Below are positions 36,935 through 48,302 of a DNA stretch of 64,000 nucleotides, in pieces. Under the pieces are notes generated by a model, which worked only from the letters and a program-made list of their open reading frames with translations, had not been told where the DNA came from and ran no database searches. Each line of letters starts with the position of its first letter. Positions within the stretch are counted from its first letter, which is position 1. Made by a program: the position numbers and the translations under genes. Origin of the DNA: Leptodactylus fallax (Eukaryota; Chordata; Amphibia; Anura; Leptodactylidae); the NCBI GenBank assembly GCA_947044405.1, contig CAMRHE010000646.1:266001-330000 (forward strand). Reading direction: 5' to 3'.

Positions 36935-39655
36935 TGTGACTTGCTTAGTTAGCGTACCCAGAGATGTGATTCTCTGAGCTTGGAGCACCAGAGGTGTGAC
37001 TTGCTTAGTCTGGGGCCTCAGGGATGTGACTTGCTTAGTCTGGGGCCTCAGGGATGTGACTTGCTTAGTCTGGGGCCTCAGCGATGTGACTTGCTTAGTC
37101 TGGGGCCTCAGGGATGTCACTCGCTTAGTCTGGGGCCTCAGGGATGTCACTTGCTTAGTCTGGGGCCTCAGGGATGTCACTTGCTTAGTCTGGGGCCTCA
37201 GGGATGTGACTTGCTTAGTCTGGGGCCTCAGGGATGTGACTTGCTTAGTCTGGGGCCTCAGGGATGTGACTTGCTTAGTCTGGGGCCTCAGGGATGTCAC
37301 TCGCTTAGTCTCGGGCCTCAGGGATGTCACTCGCTTAGTCTCGGGCCTCAGGGATGTGACTTGCTTAGTCTGGGGCCTCAGGGATGTGACTTTCTTAGTC
37401 TGGGGCCTCAGGGATGTCACTCGCTTAGTCTCGGGCCTCAGGGATGTCACTCGCTTAGTCTCGGGCCTCAGGGATGTGACTTGCTTAGTCTGGGGCCTCA
37501 GGGATGTGACTTGCTTAGTCTGGGGCCTCGGGGATGTGACTTGCTTAGTCTGGGGCCTCGGGGATGTGACTTGCTTAGTCTGGGGCCTCAGGGATGTCAC
37601 TTGCTTAGTCTGGGGCCTCAGGGATGTCACTTGCTTAGTCTGGGGCCTCAGGGATGTGACTCGCTTAGTCTGGGGCCTCAGGGATGTGACTTGCTTAGTC
37701 TGGGCCCTGGGGATGTGACTCGCTTAGTCTGGGGCCTCAGGGATGTCACTTGCTTAGTCTGGGGCCTCAGGGATGTCACTTGCTTAGTCTGGGCCCTGGG
37801 GATGTGACTTGCTTAGTCTGGGGCCTCGGGGATGTCACTCGCTTAGTCTGGGGCCTCGGGGATGTCACTCGCTTAGTCTGGGGCCTCAGGGATGTGACTT
37901 GCTTAGTCTGGGGCCTCAGGGATGTGACTTGCTTAGTCTGGGGCCCCGGGGATGTGACTCGCTTAGTCTGGGGCCCCGGGGATGTGACTCGCTTAGTCTG
38001 GGGCCTCAGGGATGTGACTTGCTTAGTCTGGGCCCTGGGGATGTGACTTGCTTAGTCTGGGGCCTCAGGGATGTGACTTGCGTAGTCTGGGGCCTCAGGG
38101 ATGTGACTTGCTTAGTCTCGGGCCTCAGGGATGTGACTCGCTTAGTCTGGGGCCTCGGGGATGTGACTTGCTTAGTCTGGGGCCTCAGGGATGTGACTTG
38201 CTTAGTCTGGGGCCTCAGGGATGTGACTTGCTTAGTCTGGGGCCTCAGGGATGTGACTTGCTTAGTCTGGGGCCTCAGGGATGTGACTTGCTTAGTCTGG
38301 GGCCTCAGGGATGTGACTTGCTTAGTCTGGGGCCTCAGGGATGTGACTTGCTTAGTCTGGGGCCTCAGGGATGTGACTTGCTTAGTCTGGGGCCTCAGGG
38401 ATGTCACTTGCTTAGTTAGGGGGCCTCAGGGATGTGACTTGCTTAGTCTGGGGCCTCAGGGATGTGACTTGCTTAGTCTGGGCCCTGGGGATGTGACTTG
38501 CTTAGTCTGGGCCTCAGGGATGTGACTTGCTTAGTCTGGGGCCTCAGGGATGTGACTTGCTTAGTCTGGGGCCTCAGGGATGTGACTTGCTTAGTCTGGG
38601 GCCTCAGGGATGTGACTTGCTTAGTCTGGGCCCTGGGGATGTGACTTGCTTAGTCTGGGGCCTCGGGGATGTCACTCGCTTAGTCTGGGGCCCCGGGGAT
38701 GTGACTTGCTTAGTCTGGGGCCTCAGGGATGTCACTTGCTTAGTTAGGGGGCCTCGGGGATGTGACTCGCTTAGTCTGGGCCCTGGGGATGTGACTCGCT
38801 AAGTCTGGGGCCCCGGGGATGTGACTTGCTTAGTTAGGGGGCCTCAGGGATGTGACTTGCTTAGTTAGGGGGCCTCAGGGATGTGACTTGCTTAGTCTGG
38901 GCCCTGGGGATGTGACTCGCTTAGTCTGGGCCCTGGGGATGTGACTTGCTTAGTCTGGGGCCTCGGGGATGTCACTCGCTTAGTCTGGGCCCTGGGGATG
39001 TGACTCGCTTAGTCTGGGGCCCCGGGGATGTGACTTGCTTAGTTAGGGGGCCTCAGGGATGTGACTTGCTTAGTTAGGGGGCCTCAGGGATGTGACTTGC
39101 TTAGTCTGGGCCCTGGGGATGTGACTCGCTTAGTCTGGGGCCTCGGGGATGTCACTCGCTTAGTCTGGGCCTCAGGGATGTGACTTGCTTAGTCTGGGGC
39201 CTCAGGGATGTGACTTGCTTAGTCTGGGGCCTCAGGGATGTCACTTGCTTAGTCTGGGCCTCAGGGATGTGACTTGCTTAGTCTGGGGCCTCAGGGATGT
39301 GACTTGCTTAGTCTGGGGCCTCAGGGATGTCACTTGCTTAGTCTGGGGCCTCGGGGATGTCACTTGCTTAGTCTGGGGCCTCAGGGATGTCACTTGCTTA
39401 GTCTGGGCCTCAGGGATGTGACTTGCTTAGTCTGGGGCCTCAGGGATGTGACTTGCTTAGTCTGGGGCCTCAGGGATGTCACTTGCTTAGTCTGGGGCCT
39501 CAGGGATGTGACTTGCTTAGTCTGGGGCCTCGGGGATGTCACTCGCTTAGTCTGGGGCCTCAGGGATGTCACTTGCTTAGTCTGGGGCCCCGGGGATGTG
39601 ACTTGCTTAGTCTGGGGCCCCGGGGATGTGACTTGCTTAGTCTGGGGTCTCGGAG
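36935..39655. repeat. 30-bp minisatellite (cttgcttagtctggggcctc type)
   Basis: About 90 copies of a 30-bp unit with cttgcttagtctggggcctc and agggatgtga. Main variants are ttgc/tcgc, gtgac/gtcac, ggggcctc/gggccctg and tctgg/ttaggg. It starts directly after the preceding array through a degenerate transition (36919-36990). One-base indels after ~37705 break the long frames. Confidence 0.97.
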
Positions 39656-40947
39656 ATGTTTTTGTTTGGGCTTCCAGGGAGGTTATATAATGAGTCTGGG
39701 GTCCCTGGCTGTTTCCTGCTGACTCTCCTGTCTGCTGGAGGTGACCTGATCTGCGGGGCCCGCACATCTTCATATGGCGATGGCTAGAGACGGAGGGGCA
39801 CAGCTGCGGCTATTTTTGGCCATTATACATCCACCCTGCCCCCTGGTGACAACTGATAAATCTGTCACTGCTGATAATAGCCAGCCACTGCACAGGAATG
39901 TGGTCCTTTAAGATGACCACAGCCATGGACATCTCCCATTTATAGTCCCCTGCACTATCCTGGTTTTTGAACAGAATGCTAGAGCTGCAGTGAATACTGG
40001 CAGAGCCGGAGATGATGCAATTAATATCTGAGTCTCAGGCAGTATGGAAAGCTGGGTGACAGGCTATCAGAGGAGGCTGGGGGCCACAACCGATCCAAAG
40101 GTGGGACGGGGCATTACTGACAAATTCTGCATTTGATGGAAGTGCAAGGCCCCCGCCCCCCAATACCTAGGTATCTGGCCATGCCCCCATGCCATAATTT
40201 ACAGTGCCCCGCCCCCAGGGGATATCCCTGCCATGTGGGAGGTCAGATTTATTAACCCTATCTAGTAGCTGGATGTGTTAAAGTCCATTCGCCAGTCACA
40301 ATTTTTAGTGTATGGTATTTTGCACAAAAAATTGTGTCTTTATACAACTAATGGTTGGGAGAGCCAAAAACCTGGATGGAGTAGCCCAGATGGGGCACAA
40401 TTCACTATTAGGAGGCCCGTGCCCGATACCCATGAGGATCAGATTAGGACTGATGTATAAAATGGCGCTCTCTCTTCATGCCTCCTCCATACACCAGGCC
40501 GCACCAGATTTACTGCACTGACTAGTCTCACTTTACTCCATCTTTTAGTTGACTTAGTTTCCGCCAAAATTGTAACAAAGCCCCTAAATCACACTCAATT
40601 TTATCTAAGCCACCCCCCTTGTAAGACATAAGAAAGTGTCTAAAGTGATTGATCCTTGTGAATCCCTCCACATTTATTAATCTGCTCCATTATCTCCAGC
40701 TTGGAGGGGTTAATATTTATTATCTCTTGTTAGCAGGGGGTTAATATTTCTCATCTCTGGCACGTAGAGAGTTAATTCTTAGCCCTGGTATGTATAGGGT
40801 TAATGCTAATTATCTCTGGTTAGCAGGAGTTAATATTTTTCTTGTTTCTGGCATGTAGGGGGTTAATATTTCTTATCTCTGATTTGGGGGTCACTCTGGT
40901 TTCTTATCTGTGATTTAGTGATGTCACTACATTCCAGAGTATTCTGA
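39656..40947. other. Unique island between the 30-bp arrays and the 55-bp array
   Basis: Contains the motif cluster described at 39801-39900. Bases ~40690-40910 hold a few diverged copies of ggttaatatttattatctct. No coding exon was recognised. Confidence 0.45.
39801..39900. promoter_or_regulatory. Cluster of muscle-type motifs (candidate enhancer)
   Basis: Seen within 100 bp: E-box CAGCTG (39801-39806), MEF2/SRF-like CTATTTTTGG (39810-39819), E-box CAACTG (39850-39855), two TGATAA motifs and an MCAT motif read on the minus strand (AGGAATG, 39894-39900). Such combinations occur in striated-muscle enhancers. It lies 15 kb upstream of the obscurin start codon in a stretch of unique DNA between arrays. 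Short motifs arise by chance, so this is suggestive only. Confidence 0.3.
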
Positions 40948-43900
40948 GGATATCACACAGTACCTCTGATGTCCTCCAGTAGGGGGCGGAGTGTTGCTCT
41001 GATGATATCACACAGTACCTCTGATGTTCTCCAGTAGGGGGCGGGGTGTTGCTCTGATGATATCACATAGTCCCTCTGATGTCCACCAGTAGGGGGTGGG
41101 GTGTTACTCTGATGATATCACATAGTCCCTCTGATGTCCTGCAGTAGGGGGCGGGGTGTTGCTCTGATGATATCACATAGTCCCTCTGATGTCCACCAGT
41201 AGGGGGCGGGGTGTTGCTCTGATGATATCACATAGTCCCTCTGATGTCCACCAGTAGGGGGTGGGGTGTTACTCTGAGGATATCACACAGTACCTCTGAT
41301 GTCCTCCAGTAGGGGGCGGGGTGTTGCTCTGATGATATCACATAGTCCCTCTGATGTCCTGCAGTAGGGGGCGGGGTGTTACTCTGATGATATCACATAG
41401 TCCCTCTGATGTCCACCAGTAGGGGGTGGGGTGTTGCTCTGATGATATCACATAGTCCCTCTGATGTCCTGCAGTAGGGGGCGGGATGTTGCTCTGATGA
41501 TATCACATAGTCCCTCTGATGTCCTGCAGTAGGGGGCGGGGTGTTGCTCTGATGATATCACATAGTCCCTCTGATGTCCACCAGTAGGGGGCGGGGTGTT
41601 GCTCTGATGATATCACACAGTACCTCTGATGTCCACCAGTAGGGGGCGGGGTGTTGCTCTGATGATATCACACAGTATCTCTGATGTCCTGTAGTAGGGG
41701 GCGGGGGTGTTACTCTGATGATATCACATAGTCCCTCTGATGTCCACCAGTAGGGGACGGGGTGTTACTCTGATGATATCACATAGTCCCTCTGATGTCC
41801 ACCAGTAGGGGACGGGGTGTTACTCTGATGATATCACACAGTACCTCTGATGTCCTGTAGTAGGGGACGGGGTGTTACTCTGATGATATCACACAGTACC
41901 TCTGATGTCCTCCAGTAGGGGGCGGGGTGTTACTCTGATGATATCACATAGTCCCTCTGATGTCCTCCAGTAGGGGGCGGGGTGTTACTCTGATGATATC
42001 ACATAGTCCCCCTGATGTCCACCAGTAGGGGGTGGGGTGTTGCTCTGAGGATACACATAGTCCCTCTGATGTCCTGCAGTAGGGGGCGGGGTGTTGCTCT
42101 GATGATATCACATAGTCCCTCTGATGTCCACCAGTAGGGGGCGGAGTGTTACTCTGAGGATATCACATAGTCCCTCTGTTGGCCTCCAGTAGGAGGCGGG
42201 GTGTTACTCTGATAATATCACACAGTACCTCTGATGTCCTGTAGAAGGGGGCGTGGTGTTGCTCTGATGATATCACACAGTACCTCTGATGTCCTGTAGT
42301 AGGTGGCGGGGGTGTTACTCTGATGATATCACATAGTCCCCCTGATGTCCTCCAGTAGGGGGTGGGGTGTTACTCTGATGATATCACATAGTCCCCCTGA
42401 TGTCCACCAGTAGGGGGTGGGGTGTTACTCTGAGGATATCACACAGTACCTCTGATGTCCTCCAGTAGGGGGCGGGGTGTTGCTCTGATGATATCACATA
42501 GTCCCTCTGATGTCCACCAGTAGGGGGCGGGGTGTTGCTCTGATGATATCACATAGTCCCTCTGATGTCCTGCAGTAGGGGGCGGGGTGTTACTCTGATG
42601 ATATCACATAGTCCCTCTGATGTCCACCAGTAGGGGGTGGGGTGTTGCTCTGAGGATATCACATAGTCCCTCTGATGTCCTGCAGTAGGGGGCGGGGTGT
42701 TGCTCTGATGATATCACATAGTCACTCTGATGTCCACCAGTAGGGGGCGGGGTGTTGCTCTGATGATATCACACAGTACCTCTGATGTCCACCAGTAGGG
42801 GGCGGGGTGTTGCTCTGATGATATCACACAGTACCTCTGATGTCCTGTAGTAGGGGGCGGGGTGTTACTCTGATGATATCACATAGTCCCTCTGATGTCC
42901 ACCAGTAGGGGACGGGGTGTTACTCTGATGATATCACATAGTCCCTCTGATGTCCTGCAGTAGGGGGCGGGGTGTTACTCTGATGATATCACATAGTCCC
43001 TCTGATGTCCTGCAGTAGGGGGCGGGGTGTTACTCTGATGATATCACATAGTCCCTCTGATGTCCACCAGTAGGGGGTGGGGTGTTGCTCTGAGGATACA
43101 CATAGTCCCTCTGATGTCCTGCAGTAGGGGGCGGGGTGTTGCTCTGATGATATCACATAGTCCCTCTGATGTCCACCAGTAGGGGGCGGAGTGTTACTCT
43201 GAGGATATCACATAGTCCCTCTGTTGCCCTCCAGTAGGAGGCGGGGTGTTACTCTGATAATATCACACAGTACCTCTGATGTCCACCAGTAGGGGGCGTG
43301 GTGTTGCTCTGATGATATCACACAGTACCTCTGATGTCCACCAGTAGGGGACGGGGTGTTGCTCTGAGGATATCACATAGTCCCTCTGATGTCCACCAGT
43401 AGGGGGTGGGGTGTTACTCTGATGATATCACATAGTCCCTCTGATGTCCTGCAGTAGGGGGCGGGGTGTTACTCTGATGATATCACATAGTCCCTCTGAT
43501 GTCCACCAGTAGGGGGTGGGGTGTTGCTCTGAGGATACACATAGTCCCTCTGATGTCCTGCAGTAGGGGGCGTGGTGTTGCTCTGATGATATCACACAGT
43601 ACCTCTGATGTCCACCAGTAGGGGGCGGAGTGTTACTCTGAGGATATCACATAGTCCCTCTGTTGCCCTCCAGTAGGAGGCGGGGTGTTACTCTGATGAT
43701 ATCACATAGTCCCTCTGATGTCCACCAGTAGGGGGAGGGGTGTTGCTCTGATGATATCACACAGTACCTCTGATGTCCACCAGTAGGGGACGGGGTGTTG
43801 CTCTGAGGATATCACATAGTCCCTCTGATGTCCACCAGTAGGGGGTGGGGTGTTGCTCTGAGGATATCACATAGTCCCTCTGATGTCCACCAGTAGGGGG

Positions 43901-44640
43901 TGGGGTGTTACTCTGATGATATCACATAGTCCCTCTGATGTCCACCAGTAGGGGGCGGGGTGTTGCTCTGATGATATCACACAGTACCTCTGATGTCCAC
44001 CAGTAGGGGGTGGGGTGTTACTCTGATGATATCACACAGTACCTCTGATGTCCACCAGTAGGGGGTGGGGTGTTACTCTGATGATATCACATAGTCCCTC
44101 TGATGTCCACCAGTAGGGGGCGGGGTGTTGCTCTGATGATATCACACAGTACCTCTGATGTCCACCAGTAGGGGGTGGGGTGTTACTCTGATGATATCAC
44201 ATAGTCCCTTTGATGTCCACCAGTAGGGGGCGGGGTGTTGCTCTGATGATATCACATAGTCCCTCTTATGTCCACCAGTAGGGGACGGGGTGTTGCTCTG
44301 AGGATATCACATAGTCCCTCTGATGTCCACCAGTAGGAGGCGGGGTGTTACTCTGATGATATCACATAGTCCCTCTGTTGTCCTCCAGTAGGAGGCGGGG
44401 TGTTGCTCTGAGGATATCACATAGTCCCTCTGATGTCCACCAGTAGGGGGTGGGGTGTTACTCTGATGATATCACATAGTCCCTCTGATGTCCACCAGTA
44501 GGGGGCGGGGTGTTGCTCTGAGGATATCACATAGTCCCTCTGATGTCCACCAGTAGGGGGTGGGGTGTTACTCTGATGATATCACATAGTCCCTCTGATG
44601 TCCACCAGTAGGGGGCGGGGTGTTGCTCTGATGACATCAC
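40948..44640. repeat. 55-bp minisatellite with a CTCF-like motif, about 67 copies
   Basis: A tandem 55-bp unit: gatatcacatagtccctctg, atgtcc(acc/tcc/tgc)agt, agggggcggggtgtt, gctctgat. About 20 units carry CCAGTAGGGGGCGG, a full match to the commonly used 14-bp CTCF core consensus CCASYAGRKGGCRS. Others differ by one base (GCAG..., or GGTGG in place of GGCGG). All copies have the same orientation. A unit variant lacking two bases (gaggatacacatag) recurs at ~42047, ~43092 and ~43531, showing block duplications of 19 and 8 units. Confidence 0.96.
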
Positions 44641-45269
44641 TGTGTCCTGATAATGTGATTAGTACCGCAGCTGTCAGCACTGACACAGAACAGCAGAGCT
44701 GACAGAATAACGAGCGTCTTCCTGCGCCCGTAGGTGTCAGGTGACCTGATATTTGACAACCTGCAGATTTCTTTCCTTGTACAGAGGTGTCAGGTGATCG
44801 GTGGGGTCCGGTTCCTAACCCTTGTCCTGGGATGTTCTGCTCTTATGTTTGGAGGATGCCACCTTCTGACTGCCAGGAATGACACCTGAGGGATCTGTTC
44901 CTTTCACACAGGAGGCAGAGCTAGGGTGACGTGCTGAGAGATAGTGGGGACATATTAATAGATTGGGGTCCCTGTTTAAACTTTTCATAAGTGCCCCCCC
45001 CCCCCTGCAATTTAATTTTCCCTTATGAGTCCCCACATAAGGCCCTGCAGTCACCAATATTACATCAAAATGACAAAAGCCCAAAAATACCCCCCAAACC
45101 CCGACCCACAGACCAGCAGGTGTCCAACTTCAGGCTGACTAATGGAGCTGATAGCCTCAGGATACAGACAGCGGGACAGCACCCGAAATACAGGACGGGT
45201 CCGGCTGAGGGGGCCCCAAATGCCATAGGGCCCAGTGCAGACACCTGACATCTGCTGCACCACCTCTCA
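44641..45269. other. Unique segment next to the 55-bp array
   Basis: No gene. Contains E-boxes CAGCTG (~44668) and two gtcaggtga motifs, one in the near-palindrome tcaggtgacctga (~44738-44750), and a run of C at 44994-45005. Confidence 0.35.
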
Positions 45270-45865
45270 TTTAGATGATGATGGTGATAGTAGCCGTGGT
45301 GGTAAAGATGATGGTGTTGTGGTAATGATGATGGTGGTAGTGATGAGGATGATGGTGGTGTGATAATGATGATGGTATTGATGAGGATGATGACGGTGTT
45401 GTGATAATGATGATGGCTTTAATGAGGATGATGATGGTGGTGTTGTGATAATGATGGTGGTGGTAGTGATGAGGATGATGGTGGTAGTGATGAGGATGAT
45501 GGTGGTGTTGTGATGATGATGGTGGTAGTGATGAGGATGATGGTGGGGTGATAATGATGATAGCTGTAATGAGGATGATGATGGTGGTGTGATAATGATG
45601 GTGGTGGTAGTGATGAGGATGATGGTGGTGTGATAATGATGATGGTGGTAGTGATGAGGATGATGGTGGTGTTGTGATAATGATGATGGCAGTGCTGGAA
45701 TCAGTAGTGATCGTTGTGGTGGTTATGGTTTTCATAATGGTGGTGGTAGTAATCATATGGATGGTGGTCATACTCGTGGTGATGGTGGTTATACTAATGG
45801 TGGCCATGATTGTACTGCTGGTGATGGCGGTGCTCATACTGGTAGTGCTGATGATAGTAGTGACT
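45270..45865. repeat. GAT/GGT-rich simple repeat
   Basis: Imperfect trinucleotide-like sequence (gatgatggtggtagtgatga, gtgttgtgataatg) with units of about 40 bp repeated several times. Confidence 0.93.
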
Positions 45866-46111
45866 TACCCCATTAATGCCACATACAGCCCTCACATACA
45901 CTGTCAGGACTTGCCCCATAAGTGCAGGCTGCTGCCCCCATATACTGTATAATTTATTACTCCATAATTGTCTGCTCTAGACCCCCTATGTACAGTATCA
46001 GCCTATAAGTGCCAGTTCTAGCTCCTATAACTAGTGTCAGGACTTACCCCATAAGTGTAACTTATAGACCCTCCTTATACAGTGTCAGAAAATATCCTAT
46101 CAGTGTCAGTC
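45866..46111. other. Short degenerate repeats
   Basis: A few diverged copies of actgtcaggacttgccccat and cccataagtg. No coding content. Confidence 0.45.
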
Positions 46112-46776
46112 ATTCCTCTGTACAAAGCAACTTCTACTCTGCTATGTCGGTGATTTCCTCCCATGAACTGTTCGCTTCTCCTTTTTGTTTCGGTGATTTA
46201 GTCTCATGAACTGTTCGCTTCTACTCTGTTATGTCATTGATTTCCTCCCATGAACTGTTCGCTTCTACTCTGCTGTGTCTGTGATTTCCTCCCATGAACT
46301 GTTCGCTTCTACTCTGCTGTGTCTGTGATTTCCTCCCATGAACTGTTCGCTTCTACTCTGCTATGTCGGTGATTTCCTCCCATGAACTGTTCGCTTCTAC
46401 TCTGCTGTGTCTGTGATTTCCTCCCATGAACTGTTCGCTTCTACTCTGCTGTGTCTGTGATTTCCTCCCATGAACTGTTCGCTTCTACTCTGCTATGTCG
46501 GTGATTTCCTCCCATGAGCTGTTCGCTTCTACTCTATGTCAGTGATTTCCTCCTATGAACTGTTCGCTTCTACTCTGCTATGTCGGTGATTTCCTCCCAT
46601 GAACTGTTCATTTCTACTCTGCTGTGTCTGTGATTTCCTCCCATGAACTGTTCGCTTCTACTCTGTTATGTCAGTGATTTCCTCCCATGAACTGTTCGCT
46701 TCTACTCTGTTATGTCTGTGATTTCCTCCTATGAACTGTTCGCTTCTACTCTGTTATGTCGGTGATTTCTTTCCAT
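46112..46776. repeat. 44-bp minisatellite, about 15 copies
   Basis: Unit of tctactctgctatgtcggtg with atttcctcccatgaactgtt and cgct, period 44 bp. Variants are tgctat/tgctgt/tgttat and tcggtg/tctgtg. It abuts the Tc1-derived sequence that starts at about 46777. Confidence 0.96.
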
Positions 46777-47046
46777 GATCCGCTCTCCTTAGCTCCTTCC
46801 ATAACATTTCTCTTGCATTAAGGTCAGGTCTGTGACTTGGCCATTCCACAACTTTCACTTTCTTCTTCTTTAACCCTTCTTTGGTAGAACAACTTGTGTG
46901 CTTTGGGTCATTATCTTGCTGCACTGCCCACGTTCTCTTGAGATTCAGTTCATGGACAGACAGCCTGACATTTTACTTTAGAATTTGCTGGTATAATTTG
47001 TTCCACCAATGATGGTGATCAGTCCTGGCCCAGATGCAGCAGAACA

Positions 47047-48056
47047 AGTCCAGACCATGATATTACCAGCACTGGGGGTCACAGATGGTTAACAGGCCTG
47101 TACCATGATACTACCAGCACTGGGGGTCACAGATGGTAAACAGGCCTGTACCATGATACTACCAGCACTGGGGGTCACAGATGGTAAACAGGCCTGTACC
47201 ATGATACTACCAGCACTGGGGGTCACAGATGGTAAACAGGCCTGTACCATGATACTACCAGCACTGGGGGTCACAGATGGTAAACAGGCCTGTACCATGA
47301 TATTACCAGCACTGGGGGTCACAGATGGTAAACAGGCCTGTACCATGATATTACCAGCACTGGGGGTCACAGATGGTAAACAGGACTGTACCATGATATT
47401 ACCAGCACTGGGGGTCACAGATGGTAAACAGGCCTGTACCATGATACTACCAGCACCGGGGGTCACAGATGGTAAACAGGCCTGTACCATGATACTACCA
47501 GCACTGGGGGTCACAGATGGTAAACAGGCCTGTACCATGATACTACCAGCACTGGGGGTCACAGATGGTAAACAGGCCTGTACCATGATACTACCAGCAC
47601 TGGGGGTCACAGATGGTAAACAGGCCTGTACCATGATACTACCAGCACTGGGGGTCACAGATGGTAAACAGGCCTGTACCATGATACTACCAGCACTGGG
47701 GGTCACAGATGGTAAACAGGACTGTACCATGATACTACCAGCATCGGGGGTCACAGATGGTAAACAGGCCTGTACCATGATACTACCAGCACTGGGGGTC
47801 ACAGATGGTAAACAGGACTGTACCATGATACTACCAGCACTGGGAGTCACAGATGGTAAACAGGCCTGTACCATGATACTACCAGCACTGGGGGTCACAG
47901 ATGGTAAACAGGCCTGTACCATGATATTACCAGCACTGGGGGTCACAGATGGTAAACAGGCCTGTACCATGATATTACCGGCACAGGGTGTCACAGATGG
48001 TAAACAGGCCTGTACCATGATATTACTAGCACCGGGGGTCATAGATGGTATTAGGT
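47047..48056. repeat. 48-bp minisatellite derived from Tc1 transposase sequence, about 21 copies
   Basis: Unit ggtaaacaggcctgtaccat with gatactaccagcactggggg and tcacagat, exactly 48 bp. The minus strand reads AGSIMVQACLPSVTPS per unit, recognisably the GGSIMVWACFAAS region of Tc1 transposases, and the flanks are the corresponding flanking transposase sequence. Both strands stay open for 317 codons because 48 is divisible by 3. These are not genes. Confidence 0.93.
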
Positions 48057-48302
48057 GAGGTTTTTTTGCTAGAAGTCAGGGTTCTCCTTTCTCCAAACAT
48101 AACTCATTTAGCTCTGTTTTGGTCTCATCCATCTATATGTTCCAGTAGCCTCCCGGCTTGTCCATAAAATTTTTAGTGAACTACAGATGGGCAGCCATGA
48201 TCTTCTTGAGAGAGCAGCTTTCTCTTTGCCATCCTGTCATGGCCACCATTGTTGTTCAGTGTCCTCCTGATGGATATGAACATTCGCTAATGTGACAAAG
48301 AC

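Noticed and set aside
35771..37630. 619-codon minus-strand frame and 371-codon plus-strand frame
   Set aside because: They lie wholly in two 30-bp arrays and exist because the unit length is divisible by three. Both strands are open at once, which real genes rarely show.
47089..48058. 317-codon frames on both strands
   Set aside because: 48-bp tandem array derived from transposase; both strands open by arithmetic.
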